Numbered from the stretch's first letter, positions 1-9,303 are shown. The stretch: 64,000 nucleotides of DNA from Verrucomicrobium sp. BvORR034 (GCF_000739635.1 NZ_BATQ01000106.1:25000-88999), one strand, 5' to 3'. Made by a program: numbers and translations. The notes: generated from the sequence alone by a model not told the origin.

Positions 1-727
1 CTTCGCCCGGCTTCGCGTCGGTGAGAAGGAAGGGATTCTGCAAGTCCTTGCGGGAGGCACTCCAGCCGTCCGCGGTGTTGGGAGGAGTGATGGTGACCGA
101 CTTGATCTCCTGCACATCGATGAAGGCTTTGTCGAGCCATTCCTTCGGATCTGCCTGAAGTTCGAAGAGGCTCTCGCCCGTCAACCACACGGTGTCGCCG
201 TCTTTGGGGTTGCGAATCCATCTCTGCTGGCCCGCGCCGCCCATGAAGTTACCGCTGGAAGCACCACCGGTGCTTTCAACGGATTTCCCGGCGACAAATG
301 AGCCGAGCACTTCGCCCTTCTCATCCTTCAGTTCCACCTGCAGCCCGGTCGATTCCGGACCCGCCTCTCCCGGAGGCAGCAAGCCCACCTCACCCAGCAC
401 CGATTTGCCGACGGTCTGCTTGCTGAGGAGCTTCAGGTTCGAGACGGCTGCCACCGCCTTGGAGAGCTTCTCATAGGCTGCGGGATAGTTCTCGCGCTCT
501 TTCACCACCCACTTGTCGCCTTCGACGACAAGCGTGACGGTGTTTTTGCCTTCGCGGATCACCACCTGACGGATGTCCTTCGAGGGGAGATCCGTGAACA
601 GAGTGGCGCGGTCCTTCACCCCCACCAGCCTGGCGGAGTTCAAGTTTTTGTCGCGCAGCTTGCCGTAAAACAGGGCAAAGCCGACGAGTCCGCCAAGGAC
701 GATCAACAATACAACTGGCTTTTTCAT
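1..727 (-). CDS. DUF4340 domain protein (partial, 3' end outside window)
   Basis: The reading frame starts at the ATG at 727 and stays open to the left edge, so only about 242 N-terminal residues are visible. It begins MKKPVVLLIVLGGLVGFALF, a single N-terminal membrane anchor, followed by a soluble region with the DUF4340 pattern (repeated beta-rich units; WVVKER, LGEVGL, WLTGES). DUF4340 proteins typically sit directly behind GldG-like ABC auxiliary proteins, which is the arrangement here: it is the last visible gene of the minus-strand ABC operon, 45 bases after the gldG-like gene. The biochemical role of the family is unknown; it probably acts on the periplasmic side of the inner membrane with the transporter. 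The family call rests on residue pattern and gene context. Confidence 0.75.
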   Translation of the reverse strand, partial: MKKPVVLLIVLGGLVGFALFYGKLRDKNLNSARLVGVKDRATLFTDLPSKDIRQVVIREGKNTVTLVVEGDKWVVKERENYPAAYEKLSKAVAAVSNLKLLSKQTVGKSVLGEVGLLPPGEAGPESTGLQVELKDEKGEVLGSFVAGKSVESTGGASSGNFMGGAGQQRWIRNPKDGDTVWLTGESLFELQADPKEWLDKAFIDVQEIKSVTITPPNTADGWSASRKDLQNPFLLTDAKPGE

Positions 728-772
728 GGTCAGTGATTCAAGAGAAATGATACCAAGTCACGTGGACGGGTG

Positions 773-2779
773 TTAGTGAGCGGCCTGCAGAGAGCGGCGG
801 CGGGCGGCGATGGTGACTCCGACCGCGATGATCAGCAGCGGAATGGCTGCCATGTTCAGCAAGGTGATGAGAAACTCCCGACGGTCTTTCATGCGGGTCT
901 GCTCCTTGATGAGTTCACGTCTTTTGGCCATGAGCTCCACCTGCTTGTCCTGAAGCTGCTTCGCCTGGGCTTCGTTGGGGTTCAGCATGATCAGGCCCTG
1001 CGTCGCTTTCACGCCGCCGCCCTTGGCGATCTCCTGCACCACATCATTGAGGTCCTGCTCGATCTTCTGCATGCGAGGACGATACTGCTCCTCAATGTTG
1101 GCGTTTAGTTCCTGAAGCTTCGTGAAGGGGCGGTTCGCGGACGAACGGCTGCGGACTGCGATCAGGTCAGCACCGCCCGACAAGAGCTCCACGGTGTTGA
1201 GCAGCAGGGGCAGGTTCGAGTTGCTCATGCGCATCGACGCGCCGCCCATCGGGTCACGCTCGACGACGAACTCATCGAACTCCATGTCCACATCGCTGAA
1301 GAGGAACACGACGCCATCATTGTTGGCAGACTCTTTGAGAGAAGGCTTGGCCTCCTCTTTCTTTTCACCAGCAGGTGCCCCTGCGGGCTTGTCATCTTCA
1401 CCACCCGTACCGCCGGGGAGCATGCCAGGGGGAAATCCGCCCGGGAAACCTCCGGGCATGCCAGGCATTCCGCCAGGACCTTCGGCGGCCGGTGCGGTGA
1501 CCTTCGGCTGGCCATCAGGGAATGCCGTCTTAAACCGACCGGTCAGGCGCACACCCATCACCTGGGACTTGCCGCTGGCCTGGAAGTTCTTCAGGTCCTC
1601 ACGCATGGCCTTCTCGGCGTCAGTAGTGTCGATCAGCTGAGATTTCTCAGATGAATGCACCAGCGTGGTGGAGGTCACATTGCCCTTGGCTGCCACATTG
1701 AAGGAGCCTGCGGAGAACATCTGGACGAGCTGCAGGGGCTCCGTCATAGGCTCCTTGTCATTGATCCCCTCCTTGGGAATGCTCAAGAAGGTCGGGACCG
1801 CCCGGCGATTGTTGGCCGTGCGGAATGTCATGTCAGCCACGACAAGGTTCTTGTCATAACCCACACCCCACTCCTTGAAGAGCGTCGGCAGATCGGAGTT
1901 CGGTGAAACGAACGAGGTGGGCGCGCGTCCCATCTGTCCAGGGTTGTTGTAGGCCCGGCTCACCAGGCAGTGAGGATCCACAAAGGCGATCACTTTCCCG
2001 CCCTTGAGCAGGAACTGGTCGATGGCGAATTCAGCACGCGGCGTGATGTCCGCAGGATGGATCACGAGGAGGATGTTGATGTCGGAGTCAACCGCTTCGC
2101 TGGACATTGGCACCTCACGCACATCGTAGTCCAGGCGCAGCTGCTGGATCGCAATCCAGGGACGTTGCTGGTTCTGCTGCATCCCCGGCGGGAAGTTGAA
2201 GGCCGGTCCGGAGATGGGCATCGGGCTCATCACACCGATCACACTGCGCTTGGTGCGCGTGACCTGGGACAGCGCCCGGGCGATCTGATACTCGAGAGTG
2301 CCTTCTTCAGCGGGAGTCAGCGTTGGGATGATCTCCTTTTTGTCGAGCGACTGGATGGCGAGGCCGAAGTAGGCCTTGTCGCCTTCTTCGTTGACGGTGT
2401 AGCCCTGAATGTCATCTGCCACCGCTTTATCTTCCTCCTCCGTGTTGGGACGCGGGTCGATGTTTTCCAGGGTGATCTTGCCGCCGCTGGCCTTGGTGAT
2501 TTCCAGCAGCAGGTCACGCACGGTGTTCCCGTAGGTCTGGCCCCACTGGGGCATCAGCCGGCTGTCTGAAGTGGCGTAGAAGCGGATGGTGACCGGCTTG
2601 TCCGGGTTCAAGCCCTCAACAATGCGGCGGGTGCCGTCTGAGAGGGTGAAGATCCCCTTTTCCGTGAGGTCCATGCGGAAGTTGAGGAAGCCAAGGCCGC
2701 TGACCAGGATGTTCACCACCACAACGATGGCGATCACAAGCAGCAACACGAGGGCGCTGAGAGTAGTTTTCGATTTCAT
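773..2779 (-). CDS. GldG-like ABC transporter auxiliary protein
   Basis: A protein of about 668 residues in the ABC-type uncharacterised transport system family (GldG/ABC_transp_aux). It has one N-terminal membrane segment (about residues 8-30, LSALVLLLVIAIVVVVNILV), a long periplasmic region starting with a typical MDLTEKGIFTLS motif, and a second membrane segment close to the C-terminus (LLNMAAIPLLIIAVGVTIAA). Around 1348-1497 it encodes a Gly/Pro/Met-rich insertion and a Lys/Glu stretch, probably a flexible linker. An in-frame TTG at 2800 would add seven residues; the ATG at 2779 fits the signal anchor better. It lies 39 bases after the permease gene. In Bacteroidetes GldA/F/G belong to gliding motility; elsewhere the substrate is unknown, so motility should not be assumed here. 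Confidence 0.85.
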   Translation of the reverse strand: MKSKTTLSALVLLLVIAIVVVVNILVSGLGFLNFRMDLTEKGIFTLSDGTRRIVEGLNPDKPVTIRFYATSDSRLMPQWGQTYGNTVRDLLLEITKASGGKITLENIDPRPNTEEEDKAVADDIQGYTVNEEGDKAYFGLAIQSLDKKEIIPTLTPAEEGTLEYQIARALSQVTRTKRSVIGVMSPMPISGPAFNFPPGMQQNQQRPWIAIQQLRLDYDVREVPMSSEAVDSDINILLVIHPADITPRAEFAIDQFLLKGGKVIAFVDPHCLVSRAYNNPGQMGRAPTSFVSPNSDLPTLFKEWGVGYDKNLVVADMTFRTANNRRAVPTFLSIPKEGINDKEPMTEPLQLVQMFSAGSFNVAAKGNVTSTTLVHSSEKSQLIDTTDAEKAMREDLKNFQASGKSQVMGVRLTGRFKTAFPDGQPKVTAPAAEGPGGMPGMPGGFPGGFPPGMLPGGTGGEDDKPAGAPAGEKKEEAKPSLKESANNDGVVFLFSDVDMEFDEFVVERDPMGGASMRMSNSNLPLLLNTVELLSGGADLIAVRSRSSANRPFTKLQELNANIEEQYRPRMQKIEQDLNDVVQEIAKGGGVKATQGLIMLNPNEAQAKQLQDKQVELMAKRRELIKEQTRMKDRREFLITLLNMAAIPLLIIAVGVTIAARRRSLQAAH

Positions 2780-2818
2780 GCGCGAAAAAAGATTGGGCAA
2801 TTGGGTGTCAGTGGCGCA

Positions 2819-3577
2819 TCAGGCACGCTTGGCCTGGATCGCATAGTGGGTGATGCCGAGGCAGACGCCGACGACGCTGAGGAAATAAAGCACGTCGTCG
2901 AAGACGAGCAGGCCCTTGGACATTTCGTAGAAATGGGTCATGAAGCACAGCTCGGCGATGAAGCGCACCAAGCCATCGAGACTGGCCGGGGTGACCTTGA
3001 GAAGGAAATCCACCACCTGCTGGAATCCGAAGAGGAAGAGCAGCAGGCAGATCGCGACCGAGATGATGAAGCAGATGACCTGGCTTCGTGTGAAGGCACT
3101 CACCGCGCTGGTGATGGCCAGACAGGCCAGAGCGTACAGGTAGCTGGCGATGTAGCCGCTGATGATCGGGCCCGGATCAGGCTCGCCCAAATACGAGACG
3201 GTGAGAATGATCGGGAAAGTCAGCGCCAGACCAATCGCCCAGACCGTGGCGGCAGCGAAGTATTTGCCCAGCACCGCATGCCACGGGGAGATGGGCATGG
3301 TAGCCAGGAGTTCCATGGTGCCGAGGCGTTGCTCCTCAGACCAAAGTCTCATCCCCACCGCAGGAACAAGCACAAGGTAGATCCAGGGGTGCCACATGAA
3401 GAAGCTGCCCTGTCCAGATAGCGTGGCGTTGTTGGAGGAGAGGAAGCCTCCCACGATGAACGTGAAGCCCATGGCGGCGATCACGAAGATGAACAGGATG
3501 ATGTAGGCCAGGGGCGAGTTGAAATACGAGAAGAATTCCCGCTTAAAAACCGCAATGATGTTTTTCGTTGGACTCAT
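2819..3577 (-). CDS. ABC transporter permease (GldF/ABC-2 type)
   Basis: A 252-residue polytopic protein of the ABC-2 permease family, with about six hydrophobic segments. Its N-terminal KREFFSYFNSPLAYIIL motif is characteristic of GldF/NosY-type permeases. It would form the membrane channel with the ATPase encoded just upstream (3670-4623) and the GldG-like protein downstream, so the three are read as one exporter. The ATG at 3577 (MSPTKNIIAVFKREFF) is preferred over an in-frame TTG at 3586. Substrate not predictable from sequence. Confidence 0.85.
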   Translation of the reverse strand: MSPTKNIIAVFKREFFSYFNSPLAYIILFIFVIAAMGFTFIVGGFLSSNNATLSGQGSFFMWHPWIYLVLVPAVGMRLWSEEQRLGTMELLATMPISPWHAVLGKYFAAATVWAIGLALTFPIILTVSYLGEPDPGPIISGYIASYLYALACLAITSAVSAFTRSQVICFIISVAICLLLFLFGFQQVVDFLLKVTPASLDGLVRFIAELCFMTHFYEMSKGLLVFDDVLYFLSVVGVCLGITHYAIQAKRA

Positions 3578-3669
3578 GGTGAGCAAATCAGATCAGCTTT
3601 GAAAAATAGATTCGGGGACATCCGCCACTCGGGAGGGCACCCGTCTTCGTTCTGGTGAACTTGGGCAGG

Positions 3670-4623
3670 TCAGGAGGCCGTGTCTGAGCGCGTGATGGTG
3701 CGGAACACCTCGTCGAGGCGGCCTTCCTCACGGTGCAACTCCTCCACCCTCCATGATCTGGCCGCCAGCAGCGTGCCGATTTCGCGCACCAGATCCTCTG
3801 GCTTGGCCTTGCGGGAAGGAAACACCCGGCCGGAAAAACCAAGTTCATCCATCACCGCTGCCTCCACCTTGTCCACCCCGGCAAGTTTCTCCAGCTCGGC
3901 ACGCACACCGGATCCCGCGAAGCCTCGCACCGTGACCCGCACTGCGTCCGCGCCCGGCGCCCGGGTCTTGAGGGAATTCGGGGTGCCGTCGGCCACCACT
4001 TTGCCGTGGTCAATGATGATGGCGCGGGAGCAGACCGCCTCCACCTCTTCAAGAATGTGGGTCGAGAAGACGATCGCCTTGTTCTGGCCCATGCGCTTGA
4101 TCAGGTTGCGCACTTCATGCTTCTGGTTGGGATCCAGGCCGTCCGTGGGTTCATCGAGGATCAGCACTTCAGGATCATGGATGATGCTCTGGGCAAGGCA
4201 GGTGCGGTGACGGTAACCCTTTGAAAGGGTGTCCACACTCTGATTGCGGACCGGCTCCAGGAAGCAGGTCTCCAGGGCCTTGTCGATCGCCTTGGAGCGG
4301 GCAGAACCGTACAGCCCGCGCATCTCTGCGCAGAAACCGAGGAAGCCCACCACACTCATGTCTGAATACAGGGGAGCGTTCTCCGGCAGGTACCCGAGGG
4401 CCCGTTTCGCGATTTCGGGCTTCTCAAGCATGTCAACGCCCCCTACGCTGATCGTTCCCGCCGTCGGCTGAAAGTAGCCCGTCACCATGCGCATCGTGGT
4501 GGACTTGCCGGCACCGTTTGGACCAAGGAAGCCGAGCACCTCGCCTTTTTCCACGTTGAAGGTGATTCCATCGACGGCCACCTTCGGACCGAACACTTTG
4601 CGGAGGTCTTTTACCTGGATCAT
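3670..4623 (-). CDS. ABC transporter ATP-binding protein (GldA-like)
   Basis: A 317-residue ABC ATPase with Walker A GPNGAGKST (residues 34-42), signature LSKGY (133-137), Walker B LILDEP (about 154-159), D-loop GLDP and the H-loop histidine in FSTHILEEVE. After the nucleotide-binding domain there is a C-terminal extension of about 90 residues, as in GldA and other ABC-2-type ATPases. It is the first gene of the minus-strand operon and energises the permease at 2819-3577. The ATG at 4623 directly opens the conserved MIQVKDLRKVFG start. No Shine-Dalgarno is evident upstream. The 92-base gap to the permease gene holds no gene I can support. Confidence 0.9.
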   Translation of the reverse strand: MIQVKDLRKVFGPKVAVDGITFNVEKGEVLGFLGPNGAGKSTTMRMVTGYFQPTAGTISVGGVDMLEKPEIAKRALGYLPENAPLYSDMSVVGFLGFCAEMRGLYGSARSKAIDKALETCFLEPVRNQSVDTLSKGYRHRTCLAQSIIHDPEVLILDEPTDGLDPNQKHEVRNLIKRMGQNKAIVFSTHILEEVEAVCSRAIIIDHGKVVADGTPNSLKTRAPGADAVRVTVRGFAGSGVRAELEKLAGVDKVEAAVMDELGFSGRVFPSRKAKPEDLVREIGTLLAARSWRVEELHREEGRLDEVFRTITRSDTAS

Positions 4624-4937
4624 ACTTTAGGGATTCTGGTCTCTTCCTGAAATGTGCAATTCGAGCGAGGGTTACTAACGCCGATCAGACAGGATTATTG
4701 TTCTCATGTTCAAGCGCTGGGAACCACAACTTTCAAAGCAAAAAGACCTTTCCGCGCAAGAATTTTCTTTCATTCAGCTTCCTGAAAAATACCTGTCCAA
4801 ATCGGCCTAAAACGCGGGTTCCTTCCCCTTTCGCCCTCTTTGCTGCCCAACCTTGGCAAAACGGAAATTCAACATCCTTGCCACCGGATGCGTCAGTTCG
4901 TATGCTGGGCGTCTTTTCTGTCCCGCTCCTGCCCCCA
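4624..4937. other. Intergenic region between divergent genes
   Basis: A 314-base spacer between the minus-strand ABC operon and the plus-strand TPR-like gene. Codons can be read through from 4698 in the frame of the downstream gene, but the encoded peptide is Phe/Ser/Pro-rich without conserved features, and a good promoter lies at 4878-4906, so I treat it as non-coding leader. No RNA gene seen. Confidence 0.6.
4878..4906 (+). promoter_or_regulatory. Sigma70-type promoter
   Basis: TTGCCA (4878-4883) and TATGCT (4901-4906) are separated by exactly 17 bases, a near-consensus -35/-10 pair. Transcription would begin around 4912-4914, about 25 bases before the ATG at 4938, which supports that start over the upstream in-frame ATGs at 4698 and 4902. 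Confidence 0.55.
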
Positions 4938-6752
4938 ATGCTGACCTCCCAGAACCCAGATCCTACTGCGTCCCGGCCGTTTGTCCTTCTGCGCCCGTTG
5001 ATTGCCGCCTGGCACTGGTTTTTCCCGCCGACCCAGGCCCATATGGACCGGCAGTCCCGGACCGCCCGGATCGCGGCGGGCTCGCTAATCCTGCTCTTTT
5101 CCATCGGGCTGATGGTTTTCACCGTCATGAATGCCCGGAAATGGCATGACGCCTTCCAGACATGGCAGTCGAACCGTCTCATTGACGAGGCCATCAAGCT
5201 CAAGGAGCAGGACAAGTTTGTGGACGCCTGGCTCAAGGCCCACGAGGCCTACGCCAAAGACGCGGACAATGTGAGGGTGCTCCGCGTCATGGCCCAGTTC
5301 TACACCTTCATGCAGAAAAAGGAGGCAGGCTGGTTCTTTGACCGCCTCCGTCAAAAAGGGGCCATGACCGACGAGGACACGACCTTTGAAATCGAGGCCC
5401 TCGCTTCCATTGCCGAGAACAAGCAGGCTCAAGATCAAATCGAGCAGGTGCTGCGGACCTCGAAGCCCACCCAGAAGGTCGTGGAACTTGCCGATGTGGT
5501 GTTGAGGAAGAACCAGCGCAGCCGTCAGCTCCTGCAGATTCTGGACAACTTTGTCATTCAGGAGCCCGACAACATGGAGATCAAGCTGCTCTACGGCCGC
5601 CGGTTGGTGGAGTATGGCACTTCCGATGAGATCGAGAAGGGACTGAAGATGCTTTGGGAGCTTGCCTCCGACAAGGGGGCGAACGGTCTGGCCGCCCTGG
5701 AGTTTCTCGACCGGGTCAAAACGATCAGCAGCGAGGAAAAACAGAAACTCATCGAACTGCTCGACAGTCATCCGCAGGTCAAGGAAGAGCACCGGATCGC
5801 CGCCTTGCGCCGACAGGTGGAACTGGAACCTGGCCGCAAGCAGGAGATCATTGCCAAGGCGATGGAAGACCGCCGCGGGTCCAAACGCGAAGACCTCGTG
5901 CCCCTCGCCCGCTGGTTGACCACGGAAGGCGAGAACGAAAAACTCCTGTCGTACCTCGATGCGGACATGGTCCGGGACTATCCTCCGCTCCTGGAGAACT
6001 ATCTCAATGCTCTCACCCTCTTGGGAAAAAACGAGGAGCTGGCCGCTTTGATCAACGACCCCCGCACGCGTCTCACCACCGCCATTCGCGCCTTCCACAA
6101 AGCCCACCTGGCCTACGTGACGAAAGCACCCTCGGAAAAGGTGAACGAACTGCTCAAGGAAGCCCTTGCGGCCATCCAGAGCGAGGGCCGGCAGCCCATG
6201 CTTCTGACGCTTGCGGACTACGCCGAGAAACGAGGCCACCTGAAGATCGCAGAAGAAGCCTACAAGCTGGCTTCCCGAAGCAACCGGGCAGATCTCGCGG
6301 GCTACGAGGGCCTGCTCCGACTCACCTACCGGAACGGAAACACCGCTGGATTCCTGGCCGCGGCGCAGGAGACCGTGCAGCGCTGGCCCGAAAAAGAAGT
6401 GTTTGAGGAGCGCTACCTCTACAGCGCGCTGATTTCCGGCGTGGACATGGAACAATCCATCGGACGCGCCTCCCGGCTCCTCTCCTCCCGCCCTGCCGAC
6501 TCCACACGGAAGTTGATCGTCGCCCTGGGCGAGATCCGGATGGCCAATCCCAAATCCGCCGCCACCGCGTTGCAACGGATTGATCTGGGAGATCTCACTC
6601 CCGGTCAAGGGGCCGTGCTTTGCGGCATCATGCAGGCGGCAGGTTACGATGACCAGGCCCGCTCCCTCGCTGGCAGAATCCCGGACGACACCCAGATGCT
6701 GCCGGAGGAAAAACAGTTCCTGATGATGGCGAAGGCTCCCCCGCGCGGTTAG
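4938..6752 (+). CDS. Membrane-anchored TPR-like helical repeat protein
   Basis: A protein of about 604 residues with one membrane segment at roughly residues 45-63 (AAGSLILLFSIGLMVFTVMN), followed by a long alpha-helical region with TPR-like spacing (DAWLKAHEAYAKDADNVRVL is a typical repeat unit). It is rich in Lys/Glu/Leu and has no catalytic motif I recognise. It probably serves as a periplasmic or cytoplasmic scaffold anchored in the inner membrane. The start at 4938 is chosen because the promoter at 4878-4906 would leave a longer version untranscribed. It stands alone, divergent from the ABC operon. Function unknown; the repeat assignment is by eye. Confidence 0.7.
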   Translation: MLTSQNPDPTASRPFVLLRPLIAAWHWFFPPTQAHMDRQSRTARIAAGSLILLFSIGLMVFTVMNARKWHDAFQTWQSNRLIDEAIKLKEQDKFVDAWLKAHEAYAKDADNVRVLRVMAQFYTFMQKKEAGWFFDRLRQKGAMTDEDTTFEIEALASIAENKQAQDQIEQVLRTSKPTQKVVELADVVLRKNQRSRQLLQILDNFVIQEPDNMEIKLLYGRRLVEYGTSDEIEKGLKMLWELASDKGANGLAALEFLDRVKTISSEEKQKLIELLDSHPQVKEEHRIAALRRQVELEPGRKQEIIAKAMEDRRGSKREDLVPLARWLTTEGENEKLLSYLDADMVRDYPPLLENYLNALTLLGKNEELAALINDPRTRLTTAIRAFHKAHLAYVTKAPSEKVNELLKEALAAIQSEGRQPMLLTLADYAEKRGHLKIAEEAYKLASRSNRADLAGYEGLLRLTYRNGNTAGFLAAAQETVQRWPEKEVFEERYLYSALISGVDMEQSIGRASRLLSSRPADSTRKLIVALGEIRMANPKSAATALQRIDLGDLTPGQGAVLCGIMQAAGYDDQARSLAGRIPDDTQMLPEEKQFLMMAKAPPRG

Positions 6753-6882
6753 CCCCCCTGCCCCGCCGTTGCCATCTCGAACTGCTGCGATACCAGATGC
6801 AAGCGGGCACTCGAGCGGAACTCAATGGGTCTCGCTGACAATTCAGGTGTCATTTCCGGCATCGGGAGTATCATCCTGCACC

Positions 6883-7335
6883 GTGAAATCCATTCTCGCG
6901 CCGTTCCAGCACCTGGAGATTCGCAGTCTGCCAGCCGGGGAGGTCGTCATGACCCAGGGTGAGCCGCATTGTCGGCTGCTGGTGTTGATTGAGGGCGCGG
7001 TTGAAGTGATCAAGGACGACGTCCGCGTCGCCCGCTCCCGCGAGCCGGGCGCTATCTTCGGTGAGCTGTCTCTGCTTCTGGGCGGCCCCCATACCGCCAC
7101 GGTGCGCACCACCCAGCCGTCCTCATTTTATGTGCTGGATGATCCCGCCGAGTTTCTCCGCACCCATCCAGGAGCTGCCCTGGAGCTTTGCCGCCTGCTG
7201 GCCCGCAGGATCGACGCCCTCAATCGCTACCTGGTTGATGTTAAACACCAGTTCGAAGGCCAGGAAGGCCACTTGGGCATGATCGGTGATGTGCTGGACA
7301 CCTTGATACATCACCAGCCGAAGACTCCTGGTTAA
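6883..7335 (+). CDS. Cyclic nucleotide-binding domain protein
   Basis: A 150-residue protein made of one cyclic-nucleotide-binding (CRP/cNMP) beta-barrel domain: PAGEVVMTQGEPHCRLLVLI, then the phosphate-binding-cassette-like stretch PGAIFGELSLLLGGPHTATV, followed by a C-terminal helix (ELCRLLARRIDALNRYL). There is no DNA-binding helix-turn-helix, so it is not a CRP/FNR transcription factor; it may regulate a partner by direct contact. The conserved Arg of the binding cassette (RTA in cAMP receptors) appears as HTATVRTT, so ligand binding is uncertain. The GTG at 6883 is chosen because the 38 residues encoded from the ATG at 6769 look unlike the domain. A possible cAMP source in this window is the cyclase at 54917. 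Confidence 0.75.
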   Translation: MKSILAPFQHLEIRSLPAGEVVMTQGEPHCRLLVLIEGAVEVIKDDVRVARSREPGAIFGELSLLLGGPHTATVRTTQPSSFYVLDDPAEFLRTHPGAALELCRLLARRIDALNRYLVDVKHQFEGQEGHLGMIGDVLDTLIHHQPKTPG

Positions 7336-7570
7336 CAGGTGAGCCCCTTCATACGCAAAGCATCCCCGTCATTCCTCGCACCCCAGGTGAAGCAACGGGA
7401 TCATTAAAATGCCTACTGAGAACAGGCGCTGACGAGGGCCAGTCCTGCGAGTAAGTTGCGTATCAAACAGCCAGCATCGTAAAGACCCCATCACGGACCC
7501 TTTGCGCCTAACAGTTGACGAAATGCGCACTGGATAACGCCATGCTATACAGTGCATCACGCGAGTTGCC

Positions 7571-8287
7571 CTAATACGCCACCGTCTCAGCGCCCTCGCT
7601 GCTGCACCAACGCACTGTCCGGTTCTCCAGATCCACCCAAAGATGCGGAGGCGTGGAGGACATTTCATAGCCCGCATTGAAGGCCAGAGTCGCCCCCATC
7701 TTCGCCTGCCATGCGCCTCCCGCCTGAAAAGGCGCTTGGTGGACATGACCACAAAATACCAGATCAGGTTTAAGCTCCTCGATCCATTCCTGTAGCTCAG
7801 GGGAACCGAAATGCACCTTCCCCGTCCAGCTCAGAGGCGTGTGATCCGGTGGGCCATGGTGGACCCAGATCCAGGTGCCCAGTCGTTTGGAACCTGCCGC
7901 ACGCAGGCCAGACAACACTGCCGCACGCTGGTCGGGGTGCATCGTCCATGGACAGATGCTGACCGTCACATCCCCGACATCTACGGTGTCACCGTCCACC
8001 TCAATCCCCGAGTCGCGCAGATCCTGCATCCAGGCAGCCGAATAGGCAGCCCCTTCTTCGGGCTGGTCCACATCATGGTTTCCCGAAGACGCGAATACCC
8101 GCGTCCCCCGGACCAGTCTGCCCAAGTACTTCTCCACCACCTGACTCTGCACATCCACACTGACATACGAGCCGATGTCCAGGAAATCACCCGCCAGGAC
8201 CATGGCGTCCACCTCTGCCACCTGCCGGAGCAGCCAGTCGAACTGCTTCAGATTGTAGTGCAGGTCCGCGGTTACAAGAAGCTTCAT
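7571..8287 (-). CDS. Metallophosphoesterase (calcineurin-like)
   Basis: A 238-residue calcineurin-like phosphoesterase. It shows the metal-ligand motifs in order: DLHYN (D-x-H, residues 7-11), LAGDFLD (GD-x-x-D), SSGNHDVD (GNH-D/E), and GHVHQAP (GH-x-H) near the C-terminus, plus HHGPPDHTPL. Such enzymes hydrolyse phosphomonoesters or phosphodiesters (nucleotides, cAMP, nucleic acids) with two bound metals; the substrate cannot be told from sequence. The ATG at 8287 (MKLLVTADLHY) places the first motif correctly; an in-frame GTG at 8302 is less likely. The 235 bases between the previous gene and this one contain no supportable feature. Confidence 0.88.
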   Translation of the reverse strand: MKLLVTADLHYNLKQFDWLLRQVAEVDAMVLAGDFLDIGSYVSVDVQSQVVEKYLGRLVRGTRVFASSGNHDVDQPEEGAAYSAAWMQDLRDSGIEVDGDTVDVGDVTVSICPWTMHPDQRAAVLSGLRAAGSKRLGTWIWVHHGPPDHTPLSWTGKVHFGSPELQEWIEELKPDLVFCGHVHQAPFQAGGAWQAKMGATLAFNAGYEMSSTPPHLWVDLENRTVRWCSSEGAETVAY

Positions 8288-8401
8288 GCGGTGGCAGGGC
8301 ACAGGTGTAGATCAACTTCGCACCAGATCAAGATCGCATGAGCCAATCTTCATTGACATTGGAGCAGACTGGCTTCTGCTGGAAAGCTCAATTTCCCAGG
8401 A

Positions 8402-9292
8402 ATGAAGTCTGCCAGCACGCCCCCACCTCCGCACCAGTTGCTCACCGCCCACTGGCCCGCCTATCGGTTGCTGGACACCGGAGCCGGCAGAAAGCTGGAG
8501 CAATGGGGCACTCACCTCATTCAGAGGGATGAACCCAAGGCCTGGTGGAAGCCCACCCTGCCAAAATCAGAATGGCAGAAGGCGGTCAACCAGCTCGATG
8601 CGAAGACCGGCGTCACGGTCGGCGGCAAGGAGATTTCCTGGACCCTGCCCCTTCAAGAGTTGCAGGTCCGTCTCCGCCTGACCCCTGGCTCCCGTCATGT
8701 GGGGGCGTTTCCTGAGATGGCACCGCAGTGGCTCTGGCTTCAGCAGAAGATCCGCGCCATGAAAGACGCCAAGCCCAAGGTCCTGAACCTCTTTGGCTAC
8801 ACGGGCATTGCCTCCGTAATGGCCGCAGCCGCCGGAGCAGAGGTGGTGCATGTGGATGCCTCCAGGCCATCGTTAGATTGGGCGCGGGAAAATCTCGAAC
8901 TGAATCCCAAGACCGCCCAGAGCAGCACCGTTCGATGGATGCTGGATGATGCCTTCGCCTTCGTGCAACGGGAGGTCCGGCGCGGGAACCAGTACGCAGG
9001 CATCCTGCTCGATCCTCCCAGCTATGGCAAGGGACCCAAGGGCCAGATCTGGAAGGCCGAAGAGCAACTCCACGAGCTCCTCACCACCTGCAAGTCCCTG
9101 CTGCGGGAGAAGGATGCCTTGTTCATCCTGACGCTCTATAACCTCTCCATCTCCGCCTACTCCGTGCACAATCTGCTTCGCCAGGTTTTTGCCCTCCCCT
9201 CTCCCGCTATCGAGATCGGCGAGCTCAGTCTGGTGGATGAGGCAGCTGGCAACGTGCTGTCCCTGGCCAACTATGGCCGGTTTGCACGTTGA
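8402..9292 (+). CDS. SAM-dependent methyltransferase (RlmI/RlmK-like)
   Basis: A 296-residue class I methyltransferase. The SAM-binding motif LNLFGYTGIAS lies at about residues 129-139, the acidic loop VVHVDASRPSLDWARENL follows, and the catalytic DPPSYGKGPKGQIWK motif sits at about 203. The DPPSYG signature is shared with rRNA cytosine-C5 and guanine-N2 methyltransferases (RlmI/RlmK/L family), so an RNA base methyltransferase is likely; no PUA domain is present at the N-terminus. It is convergent with the threonine aldolase, with stop codons only 11 bases apart. Confidence 0.85.
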   Translation: MKSASTPPPPHQLLTAHWPAYRLLDTGAGRKLEQWGTHLIQRDEPKAWWKPTLPKSEWQKAVNQLDAKTGVTVGGKEISWTLPLQELQVRLRLTPGSRHVGAFPEMAPQWLWLQQKIRAMKDAKPKVLNLFGYTGIASVMAAAAGAEVVHVDASRPSLDWARENLELNPKTAQSSTVRWMLDDAFAFVQREVRRGNQYAGILLDPPSYGKGPKGQIWKAEEQLHELLTTCKSLLREKDALFILTLYNLSISAYSVHNLLRQVFALPSPAIEIGELSLVDEAAGNVLSLANYGRFAR

Positions 9293-9303
9293 GACAGCCG
9301 GCA

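Noticed and set aside
773..4623. Gliding motility operon
   Set aside because: gldA/F/G-like genes are widespread outside gliding bacteria, and no other gld or spr genes are present, so no motility claim is made.
5085..6608. 507-residue minus-strand frame opposite the TPR-like gene
   Set aside because: Antisense shadow in high-GC DNA; composition is atypical and the plus frame has a promoter and membrane anchor.
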